Shown here one piece after another: positions 41,730 through 51,128 of a stretch of 64,000 nucleotides of DNA. Origin of the DNA: Rhodothermales bacterium (lineage in GTDB: Bacteria; Bacteroidota; Rhodothermia; Rhodothermales; JANQRZ01); assembly GCA_039944855.1 (NCBI GenBank), contig JBDUXZ010000020.1:248001-312000 (forward strand), written 5' to 3'. Every line of letters begins with the position of its first letter. Position 1 is the stretch's first letter. The notes below the pieces were generated by a model. The model made no database searches. It saw nothing but the letters and a program-made list of their open reading frames with translations, and had not been told where the DNA came from. A program made the position numbers and the translations under genes.

Positions 41730-43373
41730 TCACACCAGGAGGACGAGCAGGAGTTGGGCGAAGAGGATCTTGGCGATCGTGGCGATCGGGAAGACCGTCG
41801 CGTAGCCGATGTTCGGCAGCTCGTTCCGGCTCTGGTCGAGGGCGTAGCTGAGCACGGCGGGCTGGGTGTGGAGCCCGGCCAGCATCCCCACCAGCAGGCC
41901 CATCGGGATGCGGAACAGCTTGTAGCCGAGCCACAGCATGAGCAGGGCGGTCGTACACGTGATGACGGCGCCCGCCGCGAAGACGGCGAGGCCGCCGCCC
42001 TGCGAGAGCGTCGAGAAGAACGCGTAGCCCGCGCGCGTCCCGACCCCGGCGAAGAAGAGCACGAGCCCGAGCTGCCGCAGTAAGAGGTTGGCGCTGTACG
42101 GGAGATACCACGCCAGCGGCCCCGTCCGCCCGAGCCGGCCGAGCACGAGCCCCGCGATGAGCGGGCCGCCCGCCAGCCCGAGCCGGAACGTGATCCCGCC
42201 CGGCAGCGGGAGGGGGATCATCCCGACAAGCAGGCCCGCGAGCAGCCCGAGGCTCAGCGTCAGCAGGTTCACCTCGCTCAGCGCCTTGTAGGAGTCGCCG
42301 AACTGCTTGCTGATGGCGGCCATGTCCTCCGGCCGCGCGACGACGCGGACGCGGTCGCCCGGCTCCAGCACGGTGTCGCCGTCGACGAGCCACTCGACGT
42401 CGCCGCGGCGGACGCGCGTGATGATGGCGTCGTAGGACTTCAGGACGCGGAGGCTCCGCACCGGCCGCCCCGTCACGCCGGATTTGGAGACGAAGATGCG
42501 GCGGAAGTCGTACTGGCTCCGGTCGGACTCGAGCCGCTCGCTCGCCGGCTCGCCGAGGTACGCGACGACGGGGCCGAAATCTTCCTCGGCCGCGACGACG
42601 CTGACGAGGTCGCCCACCCGCAACCGCGTGTCGGCCTCGACGAGCGCCTGCGCGCCGTCGCCGTGTTGGACGCGGCCGAAGCGGACGTCCCACCCCTCGC
42701 CCTCGACGAGGTCCTGCACGGTGCGGGCCGCCGCGTCCGGCCGCGTCACGCGGATCGAGTAGCTCTTCAGCGCCTGCCCCGACGGGCCTACGTCGTGGAG
42801 TGCCGCGGCCTCGGCGGCGTAGTCGACCTTCCACAGCCGCTGCGTGAAAAAGATGGCGGCGATCACCCCAACGACGCCAACGGGATACGCGATCGAATAG
42901 CCGATGACGGGCTCGTCGATCACCGCCTGCACAAGCTCCGGCGGCAGCGTCGCACGGACGTACTCCAGCAGGCCGGCGAGCGCAGGCGTGTTCGTCAAGC
43001 TCCCCGCGTAGAGCCCCGCCGCGACGGCCGCCTCCAAATCGAGCACGTACCACGCCGCGATCGTCAGCCCGAATGCGAGCGTGAGGACGCCGAGGACGAG
43101 GAGGTTGTCGCGCAGCCCCTTCCGCCGAAACGAGGCGAAGAAGCCGGGCCCGCTGCTCAGCCCGACGGCGTAGACGAAGAGGACGAGGCCGAGGAGCGTC
43201 GTGAACTCGGGCAGCTTCAGCGCGGGGTCGAGCGCGCCCACGGCGAGCCCGGCGAAGAGCACGCCCGCCACGCCGAGGCTGCTGCCCTTGACCTTCACCT
43301 GGCCGATCAGATACCCGAACGCGGCCACGACCACGAGCAGGAGCAACTGGTTGTCGATGAGCAGTTGCAGCAT
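41730..43373 (-). CDS. AspT/YidE-type transporter with RCK domains
   Basis: A 547-residue membrane transporter of the aspartate:alanine exchanger (AAE) family. Two membrane halves (about 1-165 and 385-547, each about five helices) flank two cytosolic RCK/TrkA-C domains (about 195-370, LVSVVAAEEDFGPVVAYLGEPASERL and VRVVARPEDMAAISKQFGDS). Start: ATG 43373 (MLQLLIDNQLLLLVVV) is the family start, not the upstream in-frame ATG at 43523. Substrate (Asp/Ala, succinate or other) cannot be read from the sequence. Confidence 0.88.
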   Translation of the reverse strand: MLQLLIDNQLLLLVVVAAFGYLIGQVKVKGSSLGVAGVLFAGLAVGALDPALKLPEFTTLLGLVLFVYAVGLSSGPGFFASFRRKGLRDNLLVLGVLTLAFGLTIAAWYVLDLEAAVAAGLYAGSLTNTPALAGLLEYVRATLPPELVQAVIDEPVIGYSIAYPVGVVGVIAAIFFTQRLWKVDYAAEAAALHDVGPSGQALKSYSIRVTRPDAAARTVQDLVEGEGWDVRFGRVQHGDGAQALVEADTRLRVGDLVSVVAAEEDFGPVVAYLGEPASERLESDRSQYDFRRIFVSKSGVTGRPVRSLRVLKSYDAIITRVRRGDVEWLVDGDTVLEPGDRVRVVARPEDMAAISKQFGDSYKALSEVNLLTLSLGLLAGLLVGMIPLPLPGGITFRLGLAGGPLIAGLVLGRLGRTGPLAWYLPYSANLLLRQLGLVLFFAGVGTRAGYAFFSTLSQGGGLAVFAAGAVITCTTALLMLWLGYKLFRIPMGLLVGMLAGLHTQPAVLSYALDQSRNELPNIGYATVFPIATIAKILFAQLLLVLLV

Positions 43374-43476
43374 GGCGGCGGGGCAGGGAAAGGGAGGAGA
43401 CGGCAAGGTAGAAGTGCGGCCCGTGGCGTGCGCTCCGGGGCGCGTGCAGAAGTGGAGGAAAACGAGCGGCCTCGCC

Positions 43477-43506
43477 TTGCCTCGCCCCGGCTGGCCCGCT
43501 ACTTTG
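43477..43506 (+). promoter_or_regulatory. Bacteroidota-type promoter (TTG-N20-TACTTTG)
   Basis: TTG at 43477-43479, a 20-bp spacer, then TACTTTG at 43500-43506, followed by CGG and the ATG at 43535, 28 nt later. This is the clearest complete -33/-7 pair seen here. Confidence 0.55.
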
Positions 43507-43534
43507 CGGCCCCTCTTCCCCAATCCCGTCGCCC

Positions 43535-43921
43535 ATGTCCGATCCCCTCGCCCGCTGGCACCGCGTCGTCGCGAGCCAAGACCCTCGGTGGATCGCTCCC
43601 CTGCTCGCCGATGAGGTCGTGTTCCACTCGCCCGTCGTGCACACGCCGCAGGTCGGCCGGGCGATCACGGCGATGTATCTCACGGGGGCCCTCCACGTGT
43701 TCTCCGCCGGCTCGTTCCGCTACGTCCGCGAGATCATCGGCGAGCGGGACGCCGCGCTGGAGTTCGAGGTCGAGATCGACGGCATCCACATCAACGGCAT
43801 CGACCTCATCACGTGGGACGCCGACGGGCAGATCGTCGATTTCAAGGTGATGATCCGCCCGCTGAAGGCCGTCAACCTCATCCACGAGAAGATGGCGGCG
43901 CTGCTGCGCGCGAGACAATGA
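43535..43921 (+). CDS. SnoaL/NTF2-like protein
   Basis: A 128-residue cone-shaped NTF2-like domain (WIAPLLADEVVFHSPVVHTPQVG...FRYVREIIGERDAALEFEVEIDGIHINGIDLITWDADGQIVDFKVMIRPL). Members are polyketide cyclases, isomerases or binding proteins; no catalytic pair is recognisable. It overlaps the next gene by ATGA, so they are co-expressed. Confidence 0.85.
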   Translation: MSDPLARWHRVVASQDPRWIAPLLADEVVFHSPVVHTPQVGRAITAMYLTGALHVFSAGSFRYVREIIGERDAALEFEVEIDGIHINGIDLITWDADGQIVDFKVMIRPLKAVNLIHEKMAALLRARQ

Positions 43922-44634
43922 CTCGCCTTCTCCGCTCGCTCCGTCTGTCGCCCGTCCTCGCCCTCCTGCTCTGCGCGGGCTGCGTCCCCACGGGGCAAGT
44001 CGAGCGGGGGCTCGAACGCGAACTGCCGAAGCTCCTCGGCCCGGCCGACCGCTACGACGTAGAGATCGACGGGCTGCGGGCGCGTTCGGGCGAGGCCGAG
44101 CACGTCACCGTCGTCGGCGAGCGGGTGCGGGCTGAGGGCGCGCCCGTCGTGGACCGACTCGAACTCGACCTGCGCGGCGTGGTCTATGACCGGGACGAGG
44201 AGCGGCTGGAGCGCGTCGACAGCGCCCACGCGACGGCGCGGATTACGGCTCTGGATCTCGCCGACTTTCTGGAGACGCAGCGCAACGTGCGCGATGCCGA
44301 GATCACGTTTCGCGCGCCCGACGAGGCGACGATCCGCGTCCGGCCCGAGTTCGGCGGCGTGGCGCTTCCGCGCGGCGTCGCGGCTGTGGTGACAGGACGA
44401 CTCGAAATTGTCGACGGCCGGGTGTATTTCGCCGTGGAAGAGGTGAAAGCGGCCGGATTCGACCTCGGCGCGGCCGTGGCGCGGCGGCTCTCCGAGTCCA
44501 TCAACCCGCTCGTCGACCTGACCGATATGGCGGCGGGCCTGCGGGTCACCGACGTCCGCGTCGAAGACGGTGTCGTCCGGCTCGATGCGGCGGGCGACAT
44601 CACCGGGCTGCGGCTGCGGAAAGACGATTCGTAA
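43918..44634 (+). CDS. LmeA/DUF2993-like lipoprotein
   Basis: A 238-residue lipoprotein (LLLCAGC, Cys21) with a repeated beta-rich pattern (VEIDGLRARSGEAEHVTVVGERVRA..., LDLRGVVYD...) resembling the DUF2993/LmeA fold of envelope lipid-binding proteins. Translationally coupled to the NTF2-like gene. The family call is tentative. Confidence 0.65.
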   Translation: MTRLLRSLRLSPVLALLLCAGCVPTGQVERGLERELPKLLGPADRYDVEIDGLRARSGEAEHVTVVGERVRAEGAPVVDRLELDLRGVVYDRDEERLERVDSAHATARITALDLADFLETQRNVRDAEITFRAPDEATIRVRPEFGGVALPRGVAAVVTGRLEIVDGRVYFAVEEVKAAGFDLGAAVARRLSESINPLVDLTDMAAGLRVTDVRVEDGVVRLDAAGDITGLRLRKDDS

Positions 44635-44654
44635 TTCCAAAAACCCCGAACACG

Positions 44655-45593
44655 ATGATGGACACGCTCCGGCTCGGCGACGACATCGAAGCCTCGCGCA
44701 TCGCCTACGGCTGCATGACGCTCGGCGGGCTGGACCGGCAGGCAGACGCCGACGCCGCTGTCGGCGCGGCACTCGACGGCGGCATCACGCTCTTCGACCA
44801 CGCCGATATCTACGGGCGCGGCCGGTCCGAAGAGGTGTTCGGCCGCGTCCTCGCCGACCGCCCCGGCCTCCGCGATCGCATCGTGCTCCAGTCGAAGTGC
44901 GGCATCCGCTTCGCCGACGACCCGGCGGGCGCACCCGCGCGGTACGACCTCAGCTACGATCACATCGTCAGCTCCGTCGAGGGGAGCCTCCGGCGGCTCG
45001 GCACCGACCGGCTCGACGTGTTCCTGCTCCACCGGCCGGACCCGCTCATGGATCCGGCCGAGGTGGCGCGCGCCTTCGCCGACCTCCACGCCGCCGGGAA
45101 AGTCCGCGCGTTCGGCGTCAGCAACTGCTCCGTCGCCCAAGTGGATCTCCTGCAGGCCGCGCTCGACCGGCCACTCGTGGCGAACCAAGTCCAGCTCAGC
45201 CTGCTCCACCTCGGGCCGATCGACGCCGGGGTCGAGGTCAACCGGCCCGGCGGGGCGACGCACGCGGCGGGGCTCGTGGAATCGTGCTGGCAGCGCGGCC
45301 TCCGCGTCCAGGCCTGGGCGCCGACGGCGGGCGGCGCGCTCTCGCGAGCGGAGCCGGACCCGGCGCACCGCGCCCTCGCCGAGCACGTCCGCGCCGTCGC
45401 CGACCGCTTCGGGGCGTCGCCCCTCGCCGTCGTCATCGCGTGGCTGCTCCGGCACCCGGCCGGGATTCAGCCTGTCGTCGGCACGACGAACCCGGACCGG
45501 ATCGCGGCGGCGTGCGCGGCCACCGAGGTCACGCTCTCGCGAGACGACTGGTACGGGTTGTTCATCGCTGCGCGCGGACGGCCGCTCCCCTGA
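44655..45593 (+). CDS. Aldo/keto reductase (YdhF-like)
   Basis: A 312-residue NADPH-dependent TIM-barrel oxidoreductase. Catalytic tetrad candidates: Asp in FDHADIYGRG, Tyr in the same segment, Lys in QSKCGIRF, His in FLLHRPDP. YGCMTLGGL near the N-terminus and VGTTNPDRI near the C-terminus mark the E. coli YdhF-like branch. ATG 44658 is an equal start. Confidence 0.92.
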   Translation: MMDTLRLGDDIEASRIAYGCMTLGGLDRQADADAAVGAALDGGITLFDHADIYGRGRSEEVFGRVLADRPGLRDRIVLQSKCGIRFADDPAGAPARYDLSYDHIVSSVEGSLRRLGTDRLDVFLLHRPDPLMDPAEVARAFADLHAAGKVRAFGVSNCSVAQVDLLQAALDRPLVANQVQLSLLHLGPIDAGVEVNRPGGATHAAGLVESCWQRGLRVQAWAPTAGGALSRAEPDPAHRALAEHVRAVADRFGASPLAVVIAWLLRHPAGIQPVVGTTNPDRIAAACAATEVTLSRDDWYGLFIAARGRPLP

Positions 45594-45619
45594 GGAGATC
45601 GTCTGTGAAGTCTGAGAAG

Positions 45620-45750
45620 GAGCCCCCCTCCTGGTCAGGAGGGGACAGGGGTGGTCGAAAAAGGGGTGATGCCACGCCGGGTCTACCCCCTCCCCCTCCG
45701 GGACACGTCCCTCCGGGGACTCCCCCTGTCCAGGGGGAGGACTCCCAATA
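45620..45750. repeat. Cluster of CCCC(T)-type palindromic repeats
   Basis: Contains CCCCTCCTG-GT-CAGGAGGGG (45625-45644) and TCCCCCTG-TC-CAGGGGGA (45721-45738), both perfect, separated by further CCCTCC/GGAGGG arms. It resembles dispersed intergenic palindromes of other bacteria and may act as a terminator or mRNA-end stabiliser for the reductase gene. No gene in 45594-45863. Confidence 0.7.
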
Positions 45751-45863
45751 AGCCTCCGTACACCTTCGCAGGCATACTCTGAAACCGCCGCGCATACGAA
45801 CGAAATCCGGCTTTCGCTGCGTTGATCGGTCGTAAATTCAAGCCCCCATCGCACGCCGCCGCC

Positions 45864-47576
45864 ATGTCCCTCGATCTCTCCGCCGCGCTCCGCCGCCACC
45901 TCCTCCAGCGCTTTCCCCCCACCCGCGACTACCCCCGCGCCGCCCTCCGCGCCGCCGGGATGCCCCCGCTCATCGGCGGCTTCCTCGACCGGACGCTCGA
46001 CCGCTGGGTCGAGATCGAGCGGGCGCAGATCCACTCCGACTGGTTCGACTTCGCGATCGCCGACGTGGCCGAGGCCGAGGAGCGCTTCTTCGGCGCGCTC
46101 TCCCGCACCGCCCGCGTCCCGGCCGCGGCGTGGAAAGGCACGCTCGGCGGCACCGTCGACCTCGTCGTGCGCTACCTCACGACGCCGGCCCGCGCCCTCA
46201 CCGACGCCATCTTCGAAGGCTCGGCCGACCCGCTGCCCGCCGACGCCGTCCGCGCCCGGCTCCCGATGTTCGACGCGTATCCCTACTTCGCCGACATCGG
46301 CGGGGCGTACCTCGAACGGAAGCGGACGGAGACGCTCGAACCCCCGGACCTCTTCGGCCTCCTCGACCGGATCGACCGGCGCTTCGTGAGCGAGTTCGGC
46401 CCCGACGAATGGGTCGACCTCCTCGCCCCGCTCTTCGCCCTCGCCCGGCAGGTGCCCGAGTTCGACGGCGTGCCTGCGTCCTTGCTCAAGCGGTTCTTCG
46501 AGATGAAGGGTGAGCCCGACCTCGCGATGCCGCTCGGCAAGCTCGCCGGCACGGCGCTCGACGAGGCCGCGCTCCACGCCCTCATCGCCGACGTACTCGA
46601 CGAAGACCCCGTCGGCGTCGCCCCGGTCCGTACGAACGGCCACGCCCATGCCTCGGCCCCCGCTCCCGAGCCCGCTGCCGAGGAGGCAGAGGAGATCGAC
46701 GACGAGCCGCTAGCGGCCGACGCGGAGGAAACGGTCGGTGAAGGGCAGGCAGAAGCCGACGAGCCCGATGCCGACGAAGTGGAAGCCGTCGAGATGAAGT
46801 CGGAGGTGCCCGAGTCGGACGAGCTAGAGTTGGAGGAGCTAGAATTGGACGAGCCGGAAGCGAGCGACGAAGCGCTCGGAGTAGCGAGCGAGGATTTAGA
46901 GCCCGAGCCCGAGGCCTACCTCGTCGAGCCCGACCTTTCCGAGCCCGACCTCCACGCGCCCGACCTCACCGAACCGGAGCTGTCGCTTGCGGACGCGGAC
47001 GACGAGGCGCCCGTCGCCGACGAGCGTCTCGCCGATGAGGGCGCGGCCGAAGCGGAGGTCGAAGACGCCGTCCCCCTCTGGCAGCGCTTCGCCGCGAGCG
47101 GCGACGCGAACGTCAACGCCCAGTTCAGCGACGATCTCGCCGAGGCCCCGGCCGATGTGGACGAGCCCGAAGCGGAACCCGACGCCGCTCCGCTGTGGAA
47201 ACGGTTCTTCGGCCGCCCCGACGAGCGGCCGGCCGCGCCCCCGCTGCCGGCCCGTTCCGACTCCGTATCGCCCGATCTCGTGCCGCAGGAACCTGCTCGG
47301 CCCGAGCGCCCGGCTCGCGCGTCGTCGCTGGAGGAGCTGGAGCGGCGCGTGCTCGGCGCTTCCACGTCCGGGCAGCGCACGCGCTTCGTCAAGCACCTCT
47401 TCGCCGGGGACGCCGGGAAATACGCCACCGTCCTCCACACCCTCGACGATGTCGATACGTGGACGGAGGCGTCGCAGGTCATCGCCCGCGACGTGTTCCG
47501 CCCGTTCCGCGTCAACATCTACAGCGAGCACGCCGTCGCCTTCACCGACGCCGTCGAAGCGCGGTTCAGGGCCTAG
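45864..47576 (+). CDS. Uncharacterised protein with long acidic linker
   Basis: A 570-residue soluble protein in three parts: an N-terminal helical domain (residues 1-260, RRHLLQRFPPTRDYPRAALRAAGMPPLIGGFLDRTLDRWVEIERAQ), a low-complexity Asp/Glu/Ala/Pro linker (about 268-480, with EPDLSEPDLHAPDLTEPEL-like repeats) and a conserved-looking C-terminal domain (about 485-570, LEELERRVLG...RTRFVKHLFAGDAGKYATVLHTLDDVDTWTEASQVIARDVFRPF). Family not recognised. The charged linker suggests a flexible scaffold. ATG 45864 is used (45822 would add 14 residues). Confidence 0.75.
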   Translation: MSLDLSAALRRHLLQRFPPTRDYPRAALRAAGMPPLIGGFLDRTLDRWVEIERAQIHSDWFDFAIADVAEAEERFFGALSRTARVPAAAWKGTLGGTVDLVVRYLTTPARALTDAIFEGSADPLPADAVRARLPMFDAYPYFADIGGAYLERKRTETLEPPDLFGLLDRIDRRFVSEFGPDEWVDLLAPLFALARQVPEFDGVPASLLKRFFEMKGEPDLAMPLGKLAGTALDEAALHALIADVLDEDPVGVAPVRTNGHAHASAPAPEPAAEEAEEIDDEPLAADAEETVGEGQAEADEPDADEVEAVEMKSEVPESDELELEELELDEPEASDEALGVASEDLEPEPEAYLVEPDLSEPDLHAPDLTEPELSLADADDEAPVADERLADEGAAEAEVEDAVPLWQRFAASGDANVNAQFSDDLAEAPADVDEPEAEPDAAPLWKRFFGRPDERPAAPPLPARSDSVSPDLVPQEPARPERPARASSLEELERRVLGASTSGQRTRFVKHLFAGDAGKYATVLHTLDDVDTWTEASQVIARDVFRPFRVNIYSEHAVAFTDAVEARFRA

Positions 47577-47654
47577 CCTACAGCGCGGTTCGGTAGCCCT
47601 TCGTTACACTCCGCGACGCGCCCCATCGCTCTCGTCATTCCAACACCCCGATCC

Positions 47655-49202
47655 ATGTCGCACGACCTCATCGAAGACCTGCATCAGCGCCGCGCCGAGG
47701 CCCAACTCGGCGGCGGCGAGGCCCGCATCGCAAAGCAGCACGAGAAGGGGAAGCTCACCGCCCGCGAGCGGCTCGACCTCCTCCTCGACCCCGGCTCATT
47801 CCAAGAGCTCGGCGCGTTCGTCCGCCACCGCCGCACCGACTTCGGGCTGGAGAACAACCGGCCCTACGGCGACGGCGTCGTGACGGGGTGGGGGACGGTC
47901 AACGGACGGCTCGTCTACGTCTTCAGCCAGGACTTCACCGTCTTCGGCGGCTCGCTCGCCGAGGCCCACGCCGAAAAAATCCAGAAGGTGATGGAGCTCG
48001 CGCTCGAGAACGGCGCGCCCATCATCGGGCTCAACGACAGCGGCGGCGCGCGCATCCAAGAAGGCGTCGACTCGCTCGGCGGCTACGCTGACATCTTCCT
48101 CCTCAACACGCTCGCGAGCGGCGTCGTCCCGCAGATCTCCGCGATTATGGGCCCCTGCGCGGGCGGCGCAGTCTACTCGCCCGCCATCACCGACTTCGTG
48201 TTCATGGTCGAGGGGACGAGCTACATGTTCGTCACCGGCCCGAACGTCGTCAAAACAGTGACGAACGAGGAGGTCACGCAGGAAGAGCTCGGCGGCGCGG
48301 CGGCGCACGCTGAGAAGAGCGGCGTCTGCCACGTCGTCGCCCGCAACGACGCCGACTGCCTGCTCCGCATCCGCGACCTCCTCGCCTACCTCCCGCAGAA
48401 CTGTGAGGACGGCGCGCCCGACCGCCCCACCGACGATCCGGCGGACCGCGAGGACGAAGCGCTCGACACACTTGTCCCGGAGAACCCGAACAAGCCCTAC
48501 GACATGCACGACGTGATCACGCGCATCGTCGACGAGGGCCGTTTCTACGAGATCCACAAAGACTACGCGCAGAACCTCATCGTTGGCTTCGCCCACCTCG
48601 GGGGCCGCTCGGTCGGGATCGTGGCGAACCAGCCGGCCGTGCTCGCGGGCGTGCTCGACCTCAACACGTCGATCAAAGGCGCGCGGTTCGTGCGGTTCTG
48701 CGACGCGTTCGGGATCCCGCTCGTCGTGTTCGAGGACGTGCCCGGCTTCCTTCCGGGGACCGACCAGGAGTGGCGCGGGGTGATCCGCCACGGGGCTAAG
48801 TTGCTCTACGCGTTCTGCGAAGCCACCGTCCCCAAAGTCACCGTCATCACGCGGAAGGCCTACGGCGGGGCCTACGACGTGATGAACTCGAAGCACATCC
48901 GGGGCGACCTCAACGTCGCGTGGCCGACGGCCGAGATCGCCGTGATGGGGCCGAAAGGGGCCGTCGAGATCATTTACCGCAACCAGATCGCCGAGGCCGA
49001 CGACCCGGCCGAGGCCGAGGCCCGCTTCACGGAGGAGTACCGCGAGAAGTTCGCCAACCCCTATGTCGCCGCCGGGCGCGGCTTCATCGATGACGTAATC
49101 GAGCCTAGAATGACACGAAAAACGTTGATTCGGGCGCTTAATATGCTCCGTAACAAAGTCGATACCAACCCGCGCAAGAAGCACGGAAACATTCCGTTGT
49201 AA
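47655..49202 (+). CDS. pccB: Acyl-CoA carboxylase carboxyltransferase (beta) subunit
   Basis: A 515-residue biotin-dependent carboxyltransferase of the PccB/AccD/MmdA group: N-terminal half with [13 protein letters not shown] and [35 protein letters not shown]-terminal half with [29 protein letters not shown] and [18 protein letters not shown]. Whether it carboxylates propionyl-CoA, acetyl-CoA or decarboxylates methylmalonyl-CoA is not decided by the sequence; no biotin carboxylase gene is adjacent. Confidence 0.95.
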   Translation: MSHDLIEDLHQRRAEAQLGGGEARIAKQHEKGKLTARERLDLLLDPGSFQELGAFVRHRRTDFGLENNRPYGDGVVTGWGTVNGRLVYVFSQDFTVFGGSLAEAHAEKIQKVMELALENGAPIIGLNDSGGARIQEGVDSLGGYADIFLLNTLASGVVPQISAIMGPCAGGAVYSPAITDFVFMVEGTSYMFVTGPNVVKTVTNEEVTQEELGGAAAHAEKSGVCHVVARNDADCLLRIRDLLAYLPQNCEDGAPDRPTDDPADREDEALDTLVPENPNKPYDMHDVITRIVDEGRFYEIHKDYAQNLIVGFAHLGGRSVGIVANQPAVLAGVLDLNTSIKGARFVRFCDAFGIPLVVFEDVPGFLPGTDQEWRGVIRHGAKLLYAFCEATVPKVTVITRKAYGGAYDVMNSKHIRGDLNVAWPTAEIAVMGPKGAVEIIYRNQIAEADDPAEAEARFTEEYREKFANPYVAAGRGFIDDVIEPRMTRKTLIRALNMLRNKVDTNPRKKHGNIPL

Positions 49203-49230
49203 CGTGCCCGGGAGGTGGATGGGGAATACC

Positions 49231-49316
49231 CTGAGCCCTCTGTAACGGCGGCTCAGAGAAAAACTATAACTTTCTACGTGGGTGGACTTGAGCCGCCTCG
49301 CTTCAAGTTATAGTTT
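49231..49316 (+). promoter_or_regulatory. Pseudoknot-like leader or terminator/antiterminator region
   Basis: Four interlocked complementary segments: GGCGGCTCA (49247-49255) with TGAGCCGCC (49289-49297), and AAACTATAACTT (49261-49272) with AAGTTATAGTTT (49305-49316). The order A-B-A'-B' is that of an H-type pseudoknot. The A segment can alternatively pair upstream with CTGAGCC (49231-49237) as a terminator-like hairpin. It ends 38 nt before the transglycosylase ATG. Confidence 0.5.
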
Positions 49317-49354
49317 AAGGGGGTCGCTCCCGCACCCCCTTTTCCCACAGCCTT

Positions 49355-51046
49355 ATGCCGCGCTCGATCCTCCTCCTCGCCCTGGTCTGCCTCCTGCCTC
49401 AGCTCGCGCTCGCGCAGAGTCCGGCAGACGACGCGAAGCTCTCGGCCCGCCCCGCCGAACTCCTCCCGCCGACCCCGGCCGGGCAATGGATCGAGGACAA
49501 CCTCACCGAGAACGGCGCCCTCGTCGACGGCGACTCCCTCTCGGCACCGGATCTGGCCCGCCGCGTGGCCCGGCTCTACGCCAACCAGTCCGAGATGCTC
49601 GTCGCTGAGGTGGAGGGCGACATCGACCGCTACGAGGACCTCCTCGACGCGACGATGCGGGACCTCCGCCAGCTCGCCCAGCGGCCCGGCGTGCTCGAGC
49701 AGCCGCGCTTTCGCGAGCTCTACCGCTCCGTGATGACGGAGCACGAGCAGTACTACGGCCCCGACACCGACCTCGCGCTCGAGCGCGGCGACATCTTCGC
49801 GATCCGCGCCGCCATGTTCGCCGCACTCGACAGCGTCGACGAGCCGCTCCTCGAAGACGTCGAGCTCCCGACCTCGGTGATGGCGACGTTCCCGATGGAG
49901 ATCAACCGCGCCGTCGAGAGCCACATCCAGTTCCTCCTCCGCAAGACGGGCCACCTCCGCGCCGTCCGCAGCCGGGCCGAGACGTACTTCCCGATGATCG
50001 AGCAGATCCTCGCCGAAGAGGGCGTGCCGGACGAGCTGAAGTACCTCGCCGTGATCGAGAGCGCGCTCAACCCCCGCGCCCACAGCTGGGCCGGCGCCTC
50101 GGGCATGTGGCAGTTCATCCCGGCGACGGGCCGCCACTCCGGCCTCACCGTCACGCGGGAGTACGACGAGCGGCTGAACCCGGAGAAGGCCACGCGCGCC
50201 GCCGCCCGCCACCTCAAAGAGCTCTACGCCATGTTCGGCGACTGGCAGCTCGCCATCTCGGGCTACAACTGCAACCCGGCCAAGATCCGCCGCGAGCTGG
50301 CCCGCGCCGAAGCCCGCCTCGGCCGGAAGGCGACGTTCTGGGACATCTACAACAACATCCCGCGCGAGACGCGCGGCTACGTCCCGGCCTTCATCGCGAC
50401 GGCCCTGATCATGTCGAACCCGGACGCGTTCCACCTCCCGGACGTCGAGGCCGGCCCGCGCTACGAGTTCGACCTCGTCCCCGTCCGCGGCGGCACGACG
50501 CTCGCGACCGTCGCCGAGCACGCCGGGACCGACCTCCGCACGCTGCAGGCGCTGAACCCGGCGTACCGCCGCTCCCTCGTCCCGCAGTCCGCCGGCACGC
50601 AGATGGTCCGCATCCCCGCCGGCCACTACACCCGCCACGCGAGCCGCGTCGACCGCCTCGCGGGCCGCTCGAACACCACGGCGCCGCGCACCGTCGCCTA
50701 CCACGGCAGCAACCGCCGCATCATCGCCTTCGCCTCGGCGCAGGACAACGCCCGGCTCAGCGCGTCCGGCCCGTCGGCCCCGATGATCCCCGTCAGCGAG
50801 GTGGCCGCGAACGTGCGCGGCGACCGCTCCGCCACGCCGAGCCGCTCTACGGCCTCCACGCGGTCGGCGGCCCCGACGACGCAGCGCATCCGCTACCGCG
50901 TCCGGCGCGGCGACACGCTCACCAAAATCGCCCGCCGCTACGACGTCACGCTGAGCCAACTCCGCGACTGGAACAGCATCCGGGGGTCGAAAATCCGCAT
51001 CGGCCAGCAGCTGACGATCCACCAGCCCCGCAGCACGCGCGGCTAA
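49355..51046 (+). CDS. mltD: MltD-like lytic transglycosylase with LysM
   Basis: A 563-residue exported peptidoglycan-cleaving enzyme: signal peptide (residues 1-21), helical N-terminal region, transglycosylase SLT domain with catalytic Glu235 (LAVIESALNPRAHSWAGASGMWQFIPATG), a degenerate LysM-like segment (about 365-425) and a clear C-terminal LysM (about 515-560, YRVRRGDTLTKIARRYDVTLSQLRDWN). Not an obvious lipoprotein, unlike E. coli MltD. Preceded by an unusual leader and followed by a terminator (51076-51105). Confidence 0.92.
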   Translation: MPRSILLLALVCLLPQLALAQSPADDAKLSARPAELLPPTPAGQWIEDNLTENGALVDGDSLSAPDLARRVARLYANQSEMLVAEVEGDIDRYEDLLDATMRDLRQLAQRPGVLEQPRFRELYRSVMTEHEQYYGPDTDLALERGDIFAIRAAMFAALDSVDEPLLEDVELPTSVMATFPMEINRAVESHIQFLLRKTGHLRAVRSRAETYFPMIEQILAEEGVPDELKYLAVIESALNPRAHSWAGASGMWQFIPATGRHSGLTVTREYDERLNPEKATRAAARHLKELYAMFGDWQLAISGYNCNPAKIRRELARAEARLGRKATFWDIYNNIPRETRGYVPAFIATALIMSNPDAFHLPDVEAGPRYEFDLVPVRGGTTLATVAEHAGTDLRTLQALNPAYRRSLVPQSAGTQMVRIPAGHYTRHASRVDRLAGRSNTTAPRTVAYHGSNRRIIAFASAQDNARLSASGPSAPMIPVSEVAANVRGDRSATPSRSTASTRSAAPTTQRIRYRVRRGDTLTKIARRYDVTLSQLRDWNSIRGSKIRIGQQLTIHQPRSTRG

Positions 51047-51075
51047 GCACGACGGTCAGGGGAGAGGTAAACACG

Positions 51076-51105
51076 GCGCGGGCGCTCTCGACGGAGCGCC
51101 CGCGC
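51076..51105. terminator. Terminator between mltD and the convergent surface-protein gene
   Basis: GCGCGGGCGCTC (51076-51087) and GAGCGCCCGCGC (51094-51105) form a perfect 12-bp stem with loop TCGACG, then TTTCT. It lies between convergent genes and could serve both. Confidence 0.8.
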
Positions 51106-51128
51106 TTTCTCGTGCTAAGTCGACGGAC

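Noticed and set aside
49231-49316. Invertible promoter flanked by 12-bp inverted repeats
   Set aside because: The segment between the 12-bp arms is only 32 bp and no recombinase gene is near, unlike Bacteroidota invertible promoters, so a folded RNA is more likely.
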